Shown here: piece by piece, positions 34,020 through 42,335 of the stretch
Numbering within the stretch: the first letter of the stretch is position 1
How the letters are laid out: each line of letters begins with the position of its first letter
Source of the DNA: DATEZO01 sp035255485
Lineage (GTDB): Bacteria; Pseudomonadota; Gammaproteobacteria; Burkholderiales; Burkholderiaceae_D
Reading direction: 5' to 3'
Length of the DNA stretch: 46,735 nt
NCBI GenBank assembly: GCA_035255485.1
Contig: DATEZO010000205.1
Span: 1 to 46,735 of the forward strand
Position numbers and translations under genes: made by a program
The notes under the pieces: model-generated
Database searches by the model: none
Seen by the model: only the letters and a program-made list of their open reading frames with translations
Told to the model about the DNA's origin: nothing

Positions 34020-35167
34020 GCGCGCTCTCCGTGATTGATTTCCTGCCACATGCGGTCGTAGTATGAACGCACCAGCGTCAGATAGCGCGGGTCTTCCAGC
34101 AGGAAGGCATCGTGCCCGTGCGGCGCGTCGATTTCCGCATAAGTGACGCGGCGCTTGTTGTTGACCAGCGCCTGCACGATTTCGCGGCTGCGCGCCGGCG
34201 AAAAGCGCCAGTCGGTGACAAACGACGCGAGCAGGAATTGCGCCTGCGTGTTCGACAGCGCCTGGGTCAGATCGCCGCCGAATTCCCGGGCCGGGTCGAA
34301 ATAGTCGAGCGCCTTGGTGATCAGAAGATAGGTATTGGCGTCGAAGTATTCGGAAAACTTCTCACCCTGATAGCGCAGATAGGACTCGATCTCGAAATCG
34401 ATGCCGAAGCCGAACTGGTATGAGCCGTTGCGCAGCTCGCGGCCGAATTTCTCTGCCATGTCGTCGTCCGACAAATAAGTGATATGACCGATCATGCGCG
34501 CCACGCGCAAGCCGTTTTTCGGCACCACGCCATAGGCGTAGAAATCGCCGCCGTGGAAATCCGGATCGGAGAGAATGGCCTGCCGCGCCACATCGTTGAA
34601 CGCGATATTCTGTGCCGACAGCTTCGGCGTCGATGCGATCACCACGCAATGACGCACGCGCTGCGGATACATCAGGCTCCACGAAAGCGCCTGCATGCCG
34701 CCCAGCGAACCGCCCATCACCGCTGCGAACTGCGTGATCCCGAGTGCATCCGCCAGCCGGGCCTGCGCATGCACCCAATCTTCCACCGTCACCACCGGAA
34801 AATCCGCGCCGTAGGGGCGGCCGGTTGCGGGATTGCGGTGCATCGGCCCGGTCGACCCGAAGCAGGAGCCGATATTGTTGACGCCGATGACGAAGAAGTG
34901 GTCGGTATCGACCGGCTTGCCCGGCCCCACCATGTTGTCCCACCAGCCGAGCTGCTTCTTGCCAGTCTTGTCGTCGACATAGACGCCAGCCACATGATGC
35001 GACGCATTCAGCGCATGGCAGATCAGGACCGCGTTGGAAGCGTCGGCATTGAGCGTGCCGTAGGTTTCATAGATCAGGGTGTAGTCGGCCAGCGCCGCGC
35101 CGCTTTGCAACGCCAGCGGCGCGGCAAAATGCATGGTTTGGGGTGATACGATTCCGAGAGATTTCAT
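34016..35167 (-). CDS. metX: Homoserine O-acyltransferase
   Basis: 383 residues, alpha/beta fold. Start at 35167 (MKSLGIVSPQTMHF) fits the family; upstream in-frame codons to 35284 lie inside the terminator and riboswitch leader. Nucleophile Ser154 lies in MGGSLGGMQAL, and Asp/His of the triad are in the late segment DAPHGHDAFLLED. ICHALNASHHVAG and NNIGSCFGSTGP are conserved landmarks. It acylates homoserine (usually acetyl; some members use succinyl) in methionine synthesis. Regulation is visible: a SAM-II riboswitch with a terminator lies in the 5' leader. No good Shine-Dalgarno is seen before the ATG. Confidence 0.96.
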   Translation of the reverse strand: MKSLGIVSPQTMHFAAPLALQSGAALADYTLIYETYGTLNADASNAVLICHALNASHHVAGVYVDDKTGKKQLGWWDNMVGPGKPVDTDHFFVIGVNNIGSCFGSTGPMHRNPATGRPYGADFPVVTVEDWVHAQARLADALGITQFAAVMGGSLGGMQALSWSLMYPQRVRHCVVIASTPKLSAQNIAFNDVARQAILSDPDFHGGDFYAYGVVPKNGLRVARMIGHITYLSDDDMAEKFGRELRNGSYQFGFGIDFEIESYLRYQGEKFSEYFDANTYLLITKALDYFDPAREFGGDLTQALSNTQAQFLLASFVTDWRFSPARSREIVQALVNNKRRVTYAEIDAPHGHDAFLLEDPRYLTLVRSYYDRMWQEINHGERA

Positions 35168-35243
35168 GTCTAGCCAGTTGGGGGCAGCGCAACCTGGCGC
35201 GCCATTACGCGTTGCCAACGCTGTCCCGCAATATCCAAAAACG

Positions 35244-35279
35244 AAAAAAGCCCGAAAGCGGTTGGCTCGTCGGGCTAAA
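35244..35279 (-). terminator. Riboswitch-controlled intrinsic terminator of metX
   Basis: On the minus strand AGCCCGA (35276 to 35270) pairs with TCGGGCT (35255 to 35249), followed by TTTTTTCG. The 5' side overlaps TTTAGCC (35279 to 35273), which is fully complementary to GGCTAAA in the aptamer (35309 to 35303). The two pairings exclude each other, which is the layout of a SAM-off transcription switch. Confidence 0.82.
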
Positions 35280-35298
35280 TTCATGACTTGTGGTCAGT

Positions 35299-35352
35299 AC
35301 GCTTTAGCCGTATTTATCATGCGCCCGCAAGCTGATGGTCAAATCGGCGCAA
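35299..35352 (-). promoter_or_regulatory. SAM-II (metA-motif) riboswitch aptamer
   Basis: Reading the minus strand, TGCGCC (35351 to 35346) pairs with GGCGCA (35325 to 35320) as P1. Between and after lie the conserved blocks of the class: CGATTTGACC, then GATAAAT, then GGCTAAA. From memory, known SAM-II aptamers read GCGC-TGATTTAACC ... GCGC-GTGATAAAT ... GCTAAA, so the match is close in sequence and spacing. SAM-II binds S-adenosylmethionine in a pseudoknot and lowers expression of methionine-synthesis genes. It lies about 135 bases before metX, with the terminator between. The class is best known from alphaproteobacteria. Confidence 0.88.
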
Positions 35353-35443
35353 TCGCATAAGAATAACCAACTCATCCGATGCCGTCAAACCCGGCGCATG
35401 CCTGTTTGCATTCTACCGGAGACGCCGATTCATTGAAAAATGC

Positions 35444-35474
35444 TTGACCCTCACGCGACGTGAGAGATTATGGT
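35444..35474 (+). promoter_or_regulatory. MerR-type promoter with operator dyad
   Basis: -35 TTGACC (35444-35449) and -10 TATGGT (35469-35474) are 19 bases apart, the overlong spacer typical of MerR-activated promoters. The spacer contains the dyad CTCACGCGACGTGAG (35450-35464). A CTCACG-type dyad is known from TipA-class promoters. The MerR gene starts 23 bases downstream, so autoregulation is likely. Confidence 0.75.
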
Positions 35475-35496
35475 TTCGAAGGAAAGGAAAATTGCC

Positions 35497-36534
35497 ATGC
35501 TGTTGAAAATCGGCGAGCTTGCCGGACGCACCGGGCTGACCGTGCGCACACTACATCACTATGATGCCATCAAGCTGCTTTGCCCTTCGGCGCGTTCCGA
35601 GGCGGGTTATCGGCTATACAATCGCACCGATATTGCGCGGCTGCACCGGATTCAGGCGCTGCGCCGGCTCGATCTCTCACTGGCCGAGATTGCCGCCTTG
35701 CTGGAAGGCGACGGCATCGACCTGCAGACGGTCATCGAACAGCAAATCGTCGTGCTCGATCGCCAGGTGGAGCGCGCCATCGACCTGCGCCACCGGCTCA
35801 CCTCGCTGTCCCGGCGGCTGGGCGAGCAAGGCGAGCCGGACCTGCACGACTGGCTGACCACGCTGGAATTGATGGGGTTGTACGACAAGTATTTCACGCA
35901 TGAGGAATGGATCGCTTTTCGCTCGCTCGGCGAGCACCGCCATGCCGATACGCGCAAGCAGGTGGACGAGGCCATCGCCGCCGTGCACAGCCTGATCGGC
36001 CGCACAGTCCCGCCGGAAAGCACGGAAGCCAAGGCGCTCGGCCGGCGCTGGCTGATGCTGATGAATAATTTCATGGGAGACAATGCCTATCTGATGGCGA
36101 AAAGCGATGCCATGCATCGCAACGAGCCCGCGGTGCAATCCCTGACCGGCGTGGATACTGCCGTGCTCGATTACCTGACACGCGCGACCGGCGCATACCG
36201 GCTGGACCGCTACGCGCGGTTTCTCGATGCCGACGAGATTGCCCGGGCGCGCGACAGCTATTTCCAGCATTACCCGCGCTGGCCGGCGCTGTTTGCGGAA
36301 GCGCGAACGCTCCTGGATCGGCGCACGGATGCGGCTAGTCCCGAAGCCCAGGATTTGTGCCGGCGCTGGATCCGGCTGTTCCAGGATTCGTGGGGAACCG
36401 ACCCGGCGCTGCGCCTGAAGGTGCGGCGCGCGCACCAGGAAGATCCGGAGATTCTCGCTGGCAGCGGCATAAGCAAGGAAATGATGGAATTTGTCGCCCG
36501 GGGTATTGCACTGGCGGCGGCGCAGCAGCCATGA
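35497..36534 (+). CDS. MerR family regulator with TipAS-like ligand domains
   Basis: 345 residues from 35497, where AAGGAAAGGA is well placed (the frame opens at 35470). N-terminal MerR helix-turn-helix: LLKIGELAGRTGLTVRTLHHYDAIKLLCPSARSEAGYRLY, followed by the dimer helix (about 75-110). The C-terminal part (about 120-345) contains two related helical modules, around YFTHEEWIAFRSL...RRWLMLMNNFMGDN and YPRWPALFAEARTLL...CRRWIRLFQDSWGTDP, resembling a duplicated TipAS antibiotic-recognition domain. Such regulators bind drugs and open overlong promoters. The ligand and targets other than itself are unknown; no transporter gene follows directly. Confidence 0.88.
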   Translation: MLLKIGELAGRTGLTVRTLHHYDAIKLLCPSARSEAGYRLYNRTDIARLHRIQALRRLDLSLAEIAALLEGDGIDLQTVIEQQIVVLDRQVERAIDLRHRLTSLSRRLGEQGEPDLHDWLTTLELMGLYDKYFTHEEWIAFRSLGEHRHADTRKQVDEAIAAVHSLIGRTVPPESTEAKALGRRWLMLMNNFMGDNAYLMAKSDAMHRNEPAVQSLTGVDTAVLDYLTRATGAYRLDRYARFLDADEIARARDSYFQHYPRWPALFAEARTLLDRRTDAASPEAQDLCRRWIRLFQDSWGTDPALRLKVRRAHQEDPEILAGSGISKEMMEFVARGIALAAAQQP

Positions 36535-36714
36535 AAAGAAAGAATTTTCCATGGCAAGGCCATCGGATAACGCATCAGCAAGACTCACGCACGAAAGCAT
36601 TTTCTGCCGGCTGATGAGCAGCGCCATCGTATCGATGCCGGGCGATCGGCTCACGCCGGGCATGCGTTTTGTGGCTGACCCGCCATTGCCGTCGCCACGG
36701 CACTAACGCAACCG

Positions 36715-38466
36715 TCACATCGCGCGCAGTTGCTCCATTGCGGCCGTGATTGCCGCGGGTTCGAAAGTACGCATGATCCGCCTGGTGGGCGCCGCGAGCA
36801 CGGTCAGGTCGGCATTCAGGATTTCCTGCTTTACCTGAAGGATTTGGGTCGGATGCATCGAGAATTCGCGCAGTCCCATGCCGAGCAGCAGGCGTGTCAG
36901 CTTGGGATCGCCCGCCATTTCGCCGCAGATGGATACCGGGATGCCCGCTTTCGCGCCGAGTCCGATGGTGTTCGACAGCAGATACAGTACGGCCGGGTGC
37001 AGCGGATTGTACAGATGCGCAACTTCATGATCGACGCGGTCGATGGCCAGCGTGTACTGGATCAGGTCGTTGGTGCCGATCGACAGGAAATCCATGCGCT
37101 TGATGAACATGGGTAGCGTCAGCGCAGCGGCGGGAATTTCGATCATCGCCCCGATCGGTATCAGCGGGTCGAATTTTTTACCGGCATCGCGCAGCTGCGC
37201 CTTGGCCTGCTCGATCAGGGTCAGCGTCTGGTCGATTTCAAAGGCATGCGCCAGCATCGGGATCAGCAGCTTCACCGGGCCAAAGGCGGAAGCGCGCAGG
37301 ATGGCGCGCAGTTGCGCCAGGAACATGTGCGGCTCGGCCAGGCAATAGCGGATCGCGCGCAGTCCGAGCGCCGGATTCAACGCCGTCTGCTCTGCCATAT
37401 CGAGCGGCTTGTCGGCGCCGATGTCGAGCGTGCGAATCGTGACCGGCCGCCCCTTCATCGCGACGACCGCCTTGCGGTAGGACTCGAATTGCTCTTCCTC
37501 CGACGGCAGCTTGTTGAGATGGCCGGTGCGGCCCATGAACATGAACTCGGAGCGAAACAGGCCGACGCCGTTGGCGCCCACCTCCATTGCCGCGGAGCAG
37601 TCGTCGGGGAATTCGATGTTTGCCAGCAGCGTGATGCTGACGCCGTCGCGCGTGACCGCCGGCGTTTTTTTCAGCTTGCCGAGCTTTTTGCGCTCGCGCA
37701 GCAACTGCACCTGCCGTTCGCGATACTGCTCCAGCACGGTAGGCGTCGGATCGACGATGACCACGCCGGCGTCGCCGTCGATGATCACCCAGTCGTCCTG
37801 TGCAATCAGCGTGGAGGCGTTATACATGCCGACTGCGGCCGGTATGTCGAGGCTGCGCGCAACGATCGCCGTATGTGAATTCTGCCCACCCAGATCGGTG
37901 ATGAAACCGCTGAAGGCGTGATCCCGGAACTGCAGCATGTCGGCCGGCGAGACGTCGTGCGCGACGACAATCATGCGGCTCGACGGTTCTTCCGGGTTTT
38001 GCACGACCGGCAGCGTGGTGGCCGTGCCGGTCAATACCTTCAGCACTCGCTCGCCGACCTGCTGGATGTCCGCCTTGCGTTCGCGCAGATAGGCGTCGCC
38101 GATTTCGTCGAACTGCGCGGACAGTTCATCGATCTGCGTGACCAGCGCCCATTCCGCGTTGTAATGGCGGGTGCGAATGATCTCCAGCGGTTCTTCGGAA
38201 ACCGTCGGGTCCGACAGGATCAGCACATGTACGTCGATGAATGCGCCCAGTTCGGCGGGCGAATCCTTCGGCAGTTCGCTCCACATGGTCTGCAATTCCC
38301 TGTGCACGGTGGCAATCGCGTCTTGCAGGCGCTGCACTTCCGCTTCGACCTGTTCGCCCGGCACCAGGTAATGCTTGACATCCAGCGCTGCGGGCGCAAG
38401 CAGGTGCGCGCGGCCGATGGCGATGCCGCGCGAGACTGGAATGCCATGGAGCGTAAACGATGCCAT
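36715..38466 (-). CDS. ptsI: PTS enzyme I (phosphoenolpyruvate--protein phosphotransferase)
   Basis: 583 residues. Start 38466 (MASFTLHGIPVSRGIAIG) fits the family. The phosphorylated His198 is in GGQNSHTAIVARS (family GGRTSHTAI), and the C-terminal PEP barrel has FRSEFMFMGR, the SIGTNDLIQYTLAIDR signature and CGEMAGDPKL. It moves phosphate from PEP to HPr. It is the last gene of an EIIA-ptsH-ptsI set, a typical betaproteobacterial regulatory PTS in which no sugar permease is linked. The spacer before it holds a dispersed repeat. Confidence 0.96.
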   Translation of the reverse strand: MASFTLHGIPVSRGIAIGRAHLLAPAALDVKHYLVPGEQVEAEVQRLQDAIATVHRELQTMWSELPKDSPAELGAFIDVHVLILSDPTVSEEPLEIIRTRHYNAEWALVTQIDELSAQFDEIGDAYLRERKADIQQVGERVLKVLTGTATTLPVVQNPEEPSSRMIVVAHDVSPADMLQFRDHAFSGFITDLGGQNSHTAIVARSLDIPAAVGMYNASTLIAQDDWVIIDGDAGVVIVDPTPTVLEQYRERQVQLLRERKKLGKLKKTPAVTRDGVSITLLANIEFPDDCSAAMEVGANGVGLFRSEFMFMGRTGHLNKLPSEEEQFESYRKAVVAMKGRPVTIRTLDIGADKPLDMAEQTALNPALGLRAIRYCLAEPHMFLAQLRAILRASAFGPVKLLIPMLAHAFEIDQTLTLIEQAKAQLRDAGKKFDPLIPIGAMIEIPAAALTLPMFIKRMDFLSIGTNDLIQYTLAIDRVDHEVAHLYNPLHPAVLYLLSNTIGLGAKAGIPVSICGEMAGDPKLTRLLLGMGLREFSMHPTQILQVKQEILNADLTVLAAPTRRIMRTFEPAAITAAMEQLRAM

Positions 38467-38604
38467 TGAATACCTGCTTGTCAGTCGGGGCGTCGCGCGG
38501 ATGCGCGGCACCGCCCCGTATTGTTATGGTGTCGGGAACCGGATGTCACTGCGCCTTGCCGGGCCCGCTTTCCATCAAGGTTGGGCCGCGTGATGCGACG
38601 TGCC

Positions 38605-38720
38605 GTCCTCTCCCTCAATCCCTCTCCACCTGTGGAGAGGGAAGCTGTCTGCCCCTTCTCCCGCAGGCAGGAGAAGGGATGGGGATGAGGGAATGCCGCA
38701 TAAACCCTGTCCCGCATTAC
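38605..38720. repeat. Dispersed intergenic repeat, copy A (ptsH-ptsI)
   Basis: Built of CCTCTCC-rich hairpin blocks (CCTCTCCACC / TGTGGAGAGG), then CCTTCTCCCGCAGGC / GGAGAAGGGATGGGGATG, and a tail CATAAACCCTGTCCCGCATT. The last two modules recur with few changes at 40577-40787. The element fills most of the 267-base ptsH-ptsI gap and can form several stems, so it may moderate ptsI expression. Confidence 0.7.
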
Positions 38721-38733
38721 AAAAGAAGAAGAA

Positions 38734-39003
38734 TTATTCCCCTTCGCCGAATTTATTCTGAATCAATTCCGCCAGCGCGTCGATACATGCCTGCTCGTCG
38801 GGGCCGTTGGTTTCCAGTACGACTTTCGTTCCTTTGCCCGCCGCCAGCATCATTACGCCCATGATCGATTTTGCATTGACCCGCCGCTTGTTGCGCGTCA
38901 TCCAGACTTCACTGCGGTATTTCGCCGCCACCTGGGTCAGCTTGGCGGAAGCGCGCGCATGCAGGCCGAGCCGGTTGATGATTTCAAATTCCCGTTCAAT
39001 CAT
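38734..39003 (-). CDS. ptsH: HPr phosphocarrier protein
   Basis: 89 residues. His15 in NRLGLHARASAK is the phosphorylation site; Ser46 in AKSIMGVMML is the regulatory serine position seen in the family. It receives phosphate from enzyme I and passes it to EIIA. In the set with the mannose-type EIIA upstream and ptsI downstream, its role is probably regulatory rather than sugar transport. The acidic end (KFGEGE) is common. Confidence 0.97.
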   Translation of the reverse strand: MIEREFEIINRLGLHARASAKLTQVAAKYRSEVWMTRNKRRVNAKSIMGVMMLAAGKGTKVVLETNGPDEQACIDALAELIQNKFGEGE

Positions 39004-39101
39004 TTTAATAATCTTTTTTATTGTGTTCTGGAAAATCCATCCATTGCAAAGCCGCGTTCATGCCGGATGATGCCTTGTTTTGCTACCGGACCATTACCGT
39101 G

Positions 39102-39488
39102 TCAATGGTCCACTCGCAAGGCGCCGCCCTGGCCGCCCGCCAGTGCCATTTCAACCATCACGCCGAGGCTCTCGTTACGATAGGTAATCGCCCGCAGCAG
39201 CATGGGCAGGCTGATGCCGGCGATGACATCGACACGCCCCGGCTGCGACAGTTGCAAGGTGCAGTTACAGGGCGTGCCGCCCATCATGTCGGTCAGCACC
39301 AGCACGCCGCTGCCGTCATCCAGCCGGTGGATCGCTTCCAGCGCAAGCTGTTTGACTTCATTGGTATCCTGGTCGGCCCAGACGTCGATTGCTTCCATGG
39401 CTCCCGGCCGGGTGCGAAAAACGTGGGTCGCCGCCTCAATGAAAGCGTGGCCCAGCGGCGCGTGTGTCAAAAGCAGGATGCCAACCAT
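39102..39488 (-). CDS. PTS EIIA component, mannose/fructose type
   Basis: 128 residues. Opening MVGILLLTHAPLGHAF with active His9, then VLVLTDMMGGTPCN, the EIIA-Man hallmark. It takes phosphate from HPr. No EIIB, EIIC or EIID genes are nearby, so it most likely forms an incomplete, regulatory PTS with HPr and enzyme I, as in many betaproteobacteria. It follows gshB by about 110 bases and precedes ptsH by about 100. Confidence 0.94.
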   Translation of the reverse strand: MVGILLLTHAPLGHAFIEAATHVFRTRPGAMEAIDVWADQDTNEVKQLALEAIHRLDDGSGVLVLTDMMGGTPCNCTLQLSQPGRVDVIAGISLPMLLRAITYRNESLGVMVEMALAGGQGGALRVDH

Positions 39489-39597
39489 GATATTTCAATT
39501 AAATTTCAATTAATAAGGGAGTATAGGTAAAAATATCTATGAATTCCCAGTAAAACAGGAGGGGTTTAAAAATACTTCAGTCCAGTATTATATCTGC

Positions 39598-40536
39598 TCA
39601 GCATGCCTGCTCAAGCGCGTCGATGAACATGCCCGCTACATCGAATCCGGTTTGCTGCGTGATTTCACGGAAGCAGGTCGGACTGGTAATGTTAATTTCC
39701 GTCATGTAATCGCCGATTGCATCCAATCCTACCAGCAACAAACCGCGCTTTGACAAAATCGGTCCCAGCGTTTGCGCAATCTCAGTATCGCGCGCGGAAA
39801 TCGGCTGCGCCACGCCAAGACCGCCGGCTGCCAGATTGCCGCGTACTTCGCTGCCCTGCGGAATCCGCGCCAGGCAATACGGCACGACCTGGCCGCCGAT
39901 CAGCAGGATGCGCTTGTCACCTTGGGTAATGGCGGGAATGAAGCGCTGCGCCATGATGGTGCGCCGTCCGTTTTCCGTCAGGGTTTCGATGATCGAGCCG
40001 AGATTCAGGCCGTCTTCCCGAATCCGAAAGATGCCGATGCCGCCCATGCCGTCCAGCGGTTTCAGGATCACGTCCTTGTGCTCGCCATGGAAGGCGCGCA
40101 GGCGGGCGGCGTCGCGGCTGACCAGGGTCGGCGCGATGAATTGCGGGAATTCGGTAATCGACAGTTTTTCGTTATGATCGCGCACCGCGCCGGGCCGGTT
40201 GAAAATGCGCGCGCCGCCCGCCTCCGCCCGCTCCAGCAGATAGGTGGTGTAAATGTATTCCATATCGAACGGCGGATCCTTGCGCAGCAGCACCGCGTCA
40301 AACGCCGACAGCGACGTGGTCGCCGCTGGCGCGGCCCGATACCAGTCGTCGGCCGCCCCGGTCAGCGTCACGCGCGCGACATTGGCAACCACGCTGCCGC
40401 CCTCGAACGCCAGGTCGCCCTGTCCAAATGCATGCAATGCGTGGCCGCGCCGATTCGCCTCCGCCATCATGGCGTAAGTGGAATCCTTGTAGGTCTTGAA
40501 ACTGTCAAGCGGATCGGTGAGAAAGGCGATTTTCAT
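39598..40536 (-). CDS. gshB: Glutathione synthetase
   Basis: 312 residues from MKIAFLTDPLDSFKTYKDST; an in-frame ATG at 40545 would add MDR. ATP-grasp landmarks: DAVLLRKDPPFDMEYIYTTYLLE, VLKPLDGMGGIGIFRI (about 155-170), QRFIPAITQGDKRILLIGG, and EINITSPTCFREI near the end. It joins gamma-glutamylcysteine and glycine. gshA lies upstream on the same strand, separated by a repeat-filled gap of about 250 bases. Confidence 0.96.
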   Translation of the reverse strand: MKIAFLTDPLDSFKTYKDSTYAMMAEANRRGHALHAFGQGDLAFEGGSVVANVARVTLTGAADDWYRAAPAATTSLSAFDAVLLRKDPPFDMEYIYTTYLLERAEAGGARIFNRPGAVRDHNEKLSITEFPQFIAPTLVSRDAARLRAFHGEHKDVILKPLDGMGGIGIFRIREDGLNLGSIIETLTENGRRTIMAQRFIPAITQGDKRILLIGGQVVPYCLARIPQGSEVRGNLAAGGLGVAQPISARDTEIAQTLGPILSKRGLLLVGLDAIGDYMTEINITSPTCFREITQQTGFDVAGMFIDALEQAC

Positions 40537-40576
40537 TCTATCCATTCAGTTGTGAATAGAGCAATTCGGTGCGCCC

Positions 40577-40787
40577 ATCCTCTCCCTCGATCCCTCTCCA
40601 CAAGTGAAGAAGGACGCTATTTGCACCCTTCTCCACATGGGAGAAGGACGCTATTTCCCCCTTCTCCCGCAGGCGGGAGAAGGGATGGGGATGAGGGAAT
40701 ACACCTCATACACTCTGTCCCGCATTCTAATCAGTTGAGGACAGAGTAATTCGGCAGACAAGCTGCCTCATAAACTCTGTCCCGCAA
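40577..40787. repeat. Dispersed intergenic repeat, copy B (gshA-gshB)
   Basis: A longer member of the copy A family. It holds CCTCTCC blocks, a tandem duplication of GAAGGACGCTATTT with CCCTTCTCC, a CTTCTCCCGCAGGC / GGGAGAAGGGATGGGG stem, and two copies of the tail CATA-ACTCTGTCCCGCA (about 40709 and 40769). The second tail copy abuts the gshA stop codon. It could fold strongly and split the gshA and gshB messages. Confidence 0.72.
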
Positions 40788-42086
40788 TTAATATATTTCT
40801 GGGTTCGGATCGGTTTTTTCAAGCTCGATGGCCGCTGCCAAAAGCGCCAGGCGCGCCACTACGCCATACATGTAGAACCGGTTCGGCGCGGCAGTGCCGG
40901 GCCGGGCATGCGCGTCGGGCAGGGCATACTGCTGGGCGAACGCCAGCGGCACGAAATGCATGCCTGCCGCATTCAGGTTTTCATCGATGCCGCGGTCCGC
41001 ATGCACCCGATAGAATCCGCCCACCACGTAACGGTCGATCATGTACACCACCGGCTCCGCCACCGCTTCGTTGATGTGCTCAAAGGTATGCACGCCTTCC
41101 TGGATGATCACATCGGATACTTCCAGCCCTTCCTTGATCACCGACATCTTGTTGCGCTGCTTGCGGTTCAGGTCTTTCACTTCGCTGGCATCGCGCACGG
41201 TCATGATGCCCATGCCGTAGGTGCCGGCGTCGGCTTTCACGATCACGAACGGTTTTTCCTTGATGCCGTATTCCTTGTATTTCTTGCGGATTTTCGCCAG
41301 CAGCGTATCGACATTGGCGGAGAGACAATCCTCGCCGGTGCGTTCCTGGAAATTGATCTGGTCGCATTTGCCGAAATACGGATTCAGCATCCACGGATCG
41401 ACGTCGATCAGCTTGGCGAATTTCTTGGCCACTTCATCATAGGCGGCAAAGTGGCTGCTCTTGCGCCGCACCGCCCAGCCCGCGTGCAGCGGCGGCAGCA
41501 ATGTTTGCTCCGGCAGGTTTTCCAGGATGGACGGAATGCCGGCCGATAAATCATTGTTCAGCAGGATGATGCAGGGATCGAAATTCTTCAAGCCCAGGCG
41601 GCGGCCGTTGGCGGAGCGCTCCAGCGGCTCCAGCACCAGCGTGCTGCCGTCCGGCAATTCAATCGGTGTCGGCTCCTTGACTTCATCGGACAGCGAGCCC
41701 AGCCGTATATTCAATCCGGTCTGGCGGAAAATCTGCATCAGCCGCGCCACGTTTTGCAAATAAAACATGTTGCGCGTATGGCGCTCGGGAATCAGCAGCA
41801 GGTTCTTGGCATCCGGACAATATTTTTCGATCGCCGCCATGGCTGCCTGCACCGCCAGCGGCAGCATTTCCGGCGCCAGGTTATTGAAGCCGCCAGGAAA
41901 CAGATTGGTATCGACCGGCGCCAGCTTGAAGCCCGCATTGCGCAGATCCACCGAACAATAGAACGGCGGCGTGTGCTCCTGCCATTCCAGCCGGAACCAG
42001 CGTTCGATCGCCGGGGTGGCATCCAGGATTTTCTTTTCAAGCTCGAGAAGCGGGCCGTTCAGGGCGGTAACGAGATGCGGAACCAT
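40788..42086 (-). CDS. gshA: Glutamate--cysteine ligase (proteobacterial GshA family)
   Basis: 432 residues from 42086 (MVPHLVTALNGPLLELEKKI). It belongs to the betaproteobacterial type of GshA distinct from the E. coli enzyme, recognised by FYCSVDLRNAGFKLAPVDTNLFPGGFNNL, LLIPERHTRNMFYLQNV, and the late VIVKADAGTYGMGIMTV and VVGGFYRVH. It catalyses the first step of glutathione synthesis. The frame to 42266 enters the terminator region and is rejected. It is followed by gshB, with the stop inside the end of repeat copy B. Confidence 0.94.
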   Translation of the reverse strand: MVPHLVTALNGPLLELEKKILDATPAIERWFRLEWQEHTPPFYCSVDLRNAGFKLAPVDTNLFPGGFNNLAPEMLPLAVQAAMAAIEKYCPDAKNLLLIPERHTRNMFYLQNVARLMQIFRQTGLNIRLGSLSDEVKEPTPIELPDGSTLVLEPLERSANGRRLGLKNFDPCIILLNNDLSAGIPSILENLPEQTLLPPLHAGWAVRRKSSHFAAYDEVAKKFAKLIDVDPWMLNPYFGKCDQINFQERTGEDCLSANVDTLLAKIRKKYKEYGIKEKPFVIVKADAGTYGMGIMTVRDASEVKDLNRKQRNKMSVIKEGLEVSDVIIQEGVHTFEHINEAVAEPVVYMIDRYVVGGFYRVHADRGIDENLNAAGMHFVPLAFAQQYALPDAHARPGTAAPNRFYMYGVVARLALLAAAIELEKTDPNPEIY

Positions 42087-42285
42087 ATAAAAAAACCTTT
42101 TGTTTGAGACTTTCGAAGTGAAGCAGATTTTAGCGGGAATTTCCGGCCTTACGCGTGTTTCCCGTGCTGGATATGCCTGATTGGGCCGAGCGGAACCGAC
42201 GATATCCTGGTTCAAACAGCCCCCTGAAACAGGACGTGACAGCCCCGAAATTGGGGCAAACGGCAAGTTTTAAAGTCTGCAATGC

Positions 42286-42318
42286 AAAAAAAAACGCCTT
42301 CCGGAGAAGGCGTTTTTC
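42286..42318. terminator. Bidirectional intrinsic terminator downstream of amtB
   Basis: Stem AAAACGCCTTC / GAAGGCGTTTT around CGGA, with a run of A on the left (a T tract on the minus strand) and TTTTT on the right. It ends the amtB transcript, 18 bases past the stop, and can also work on the plus strand. Confidence 0.88.
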
Positions 42319-42335
42319 GGGGGCATCAAGAGCGC

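Noticed and set aside
36551..36706. 51-codon plus-strand frame after the MerR gene (begins MARPSDNASARL)
   Set aside because: Weak ribosome site, no hydrophobic or domain signal, and no resemblance I can defend; could be a remnant but is not supported.
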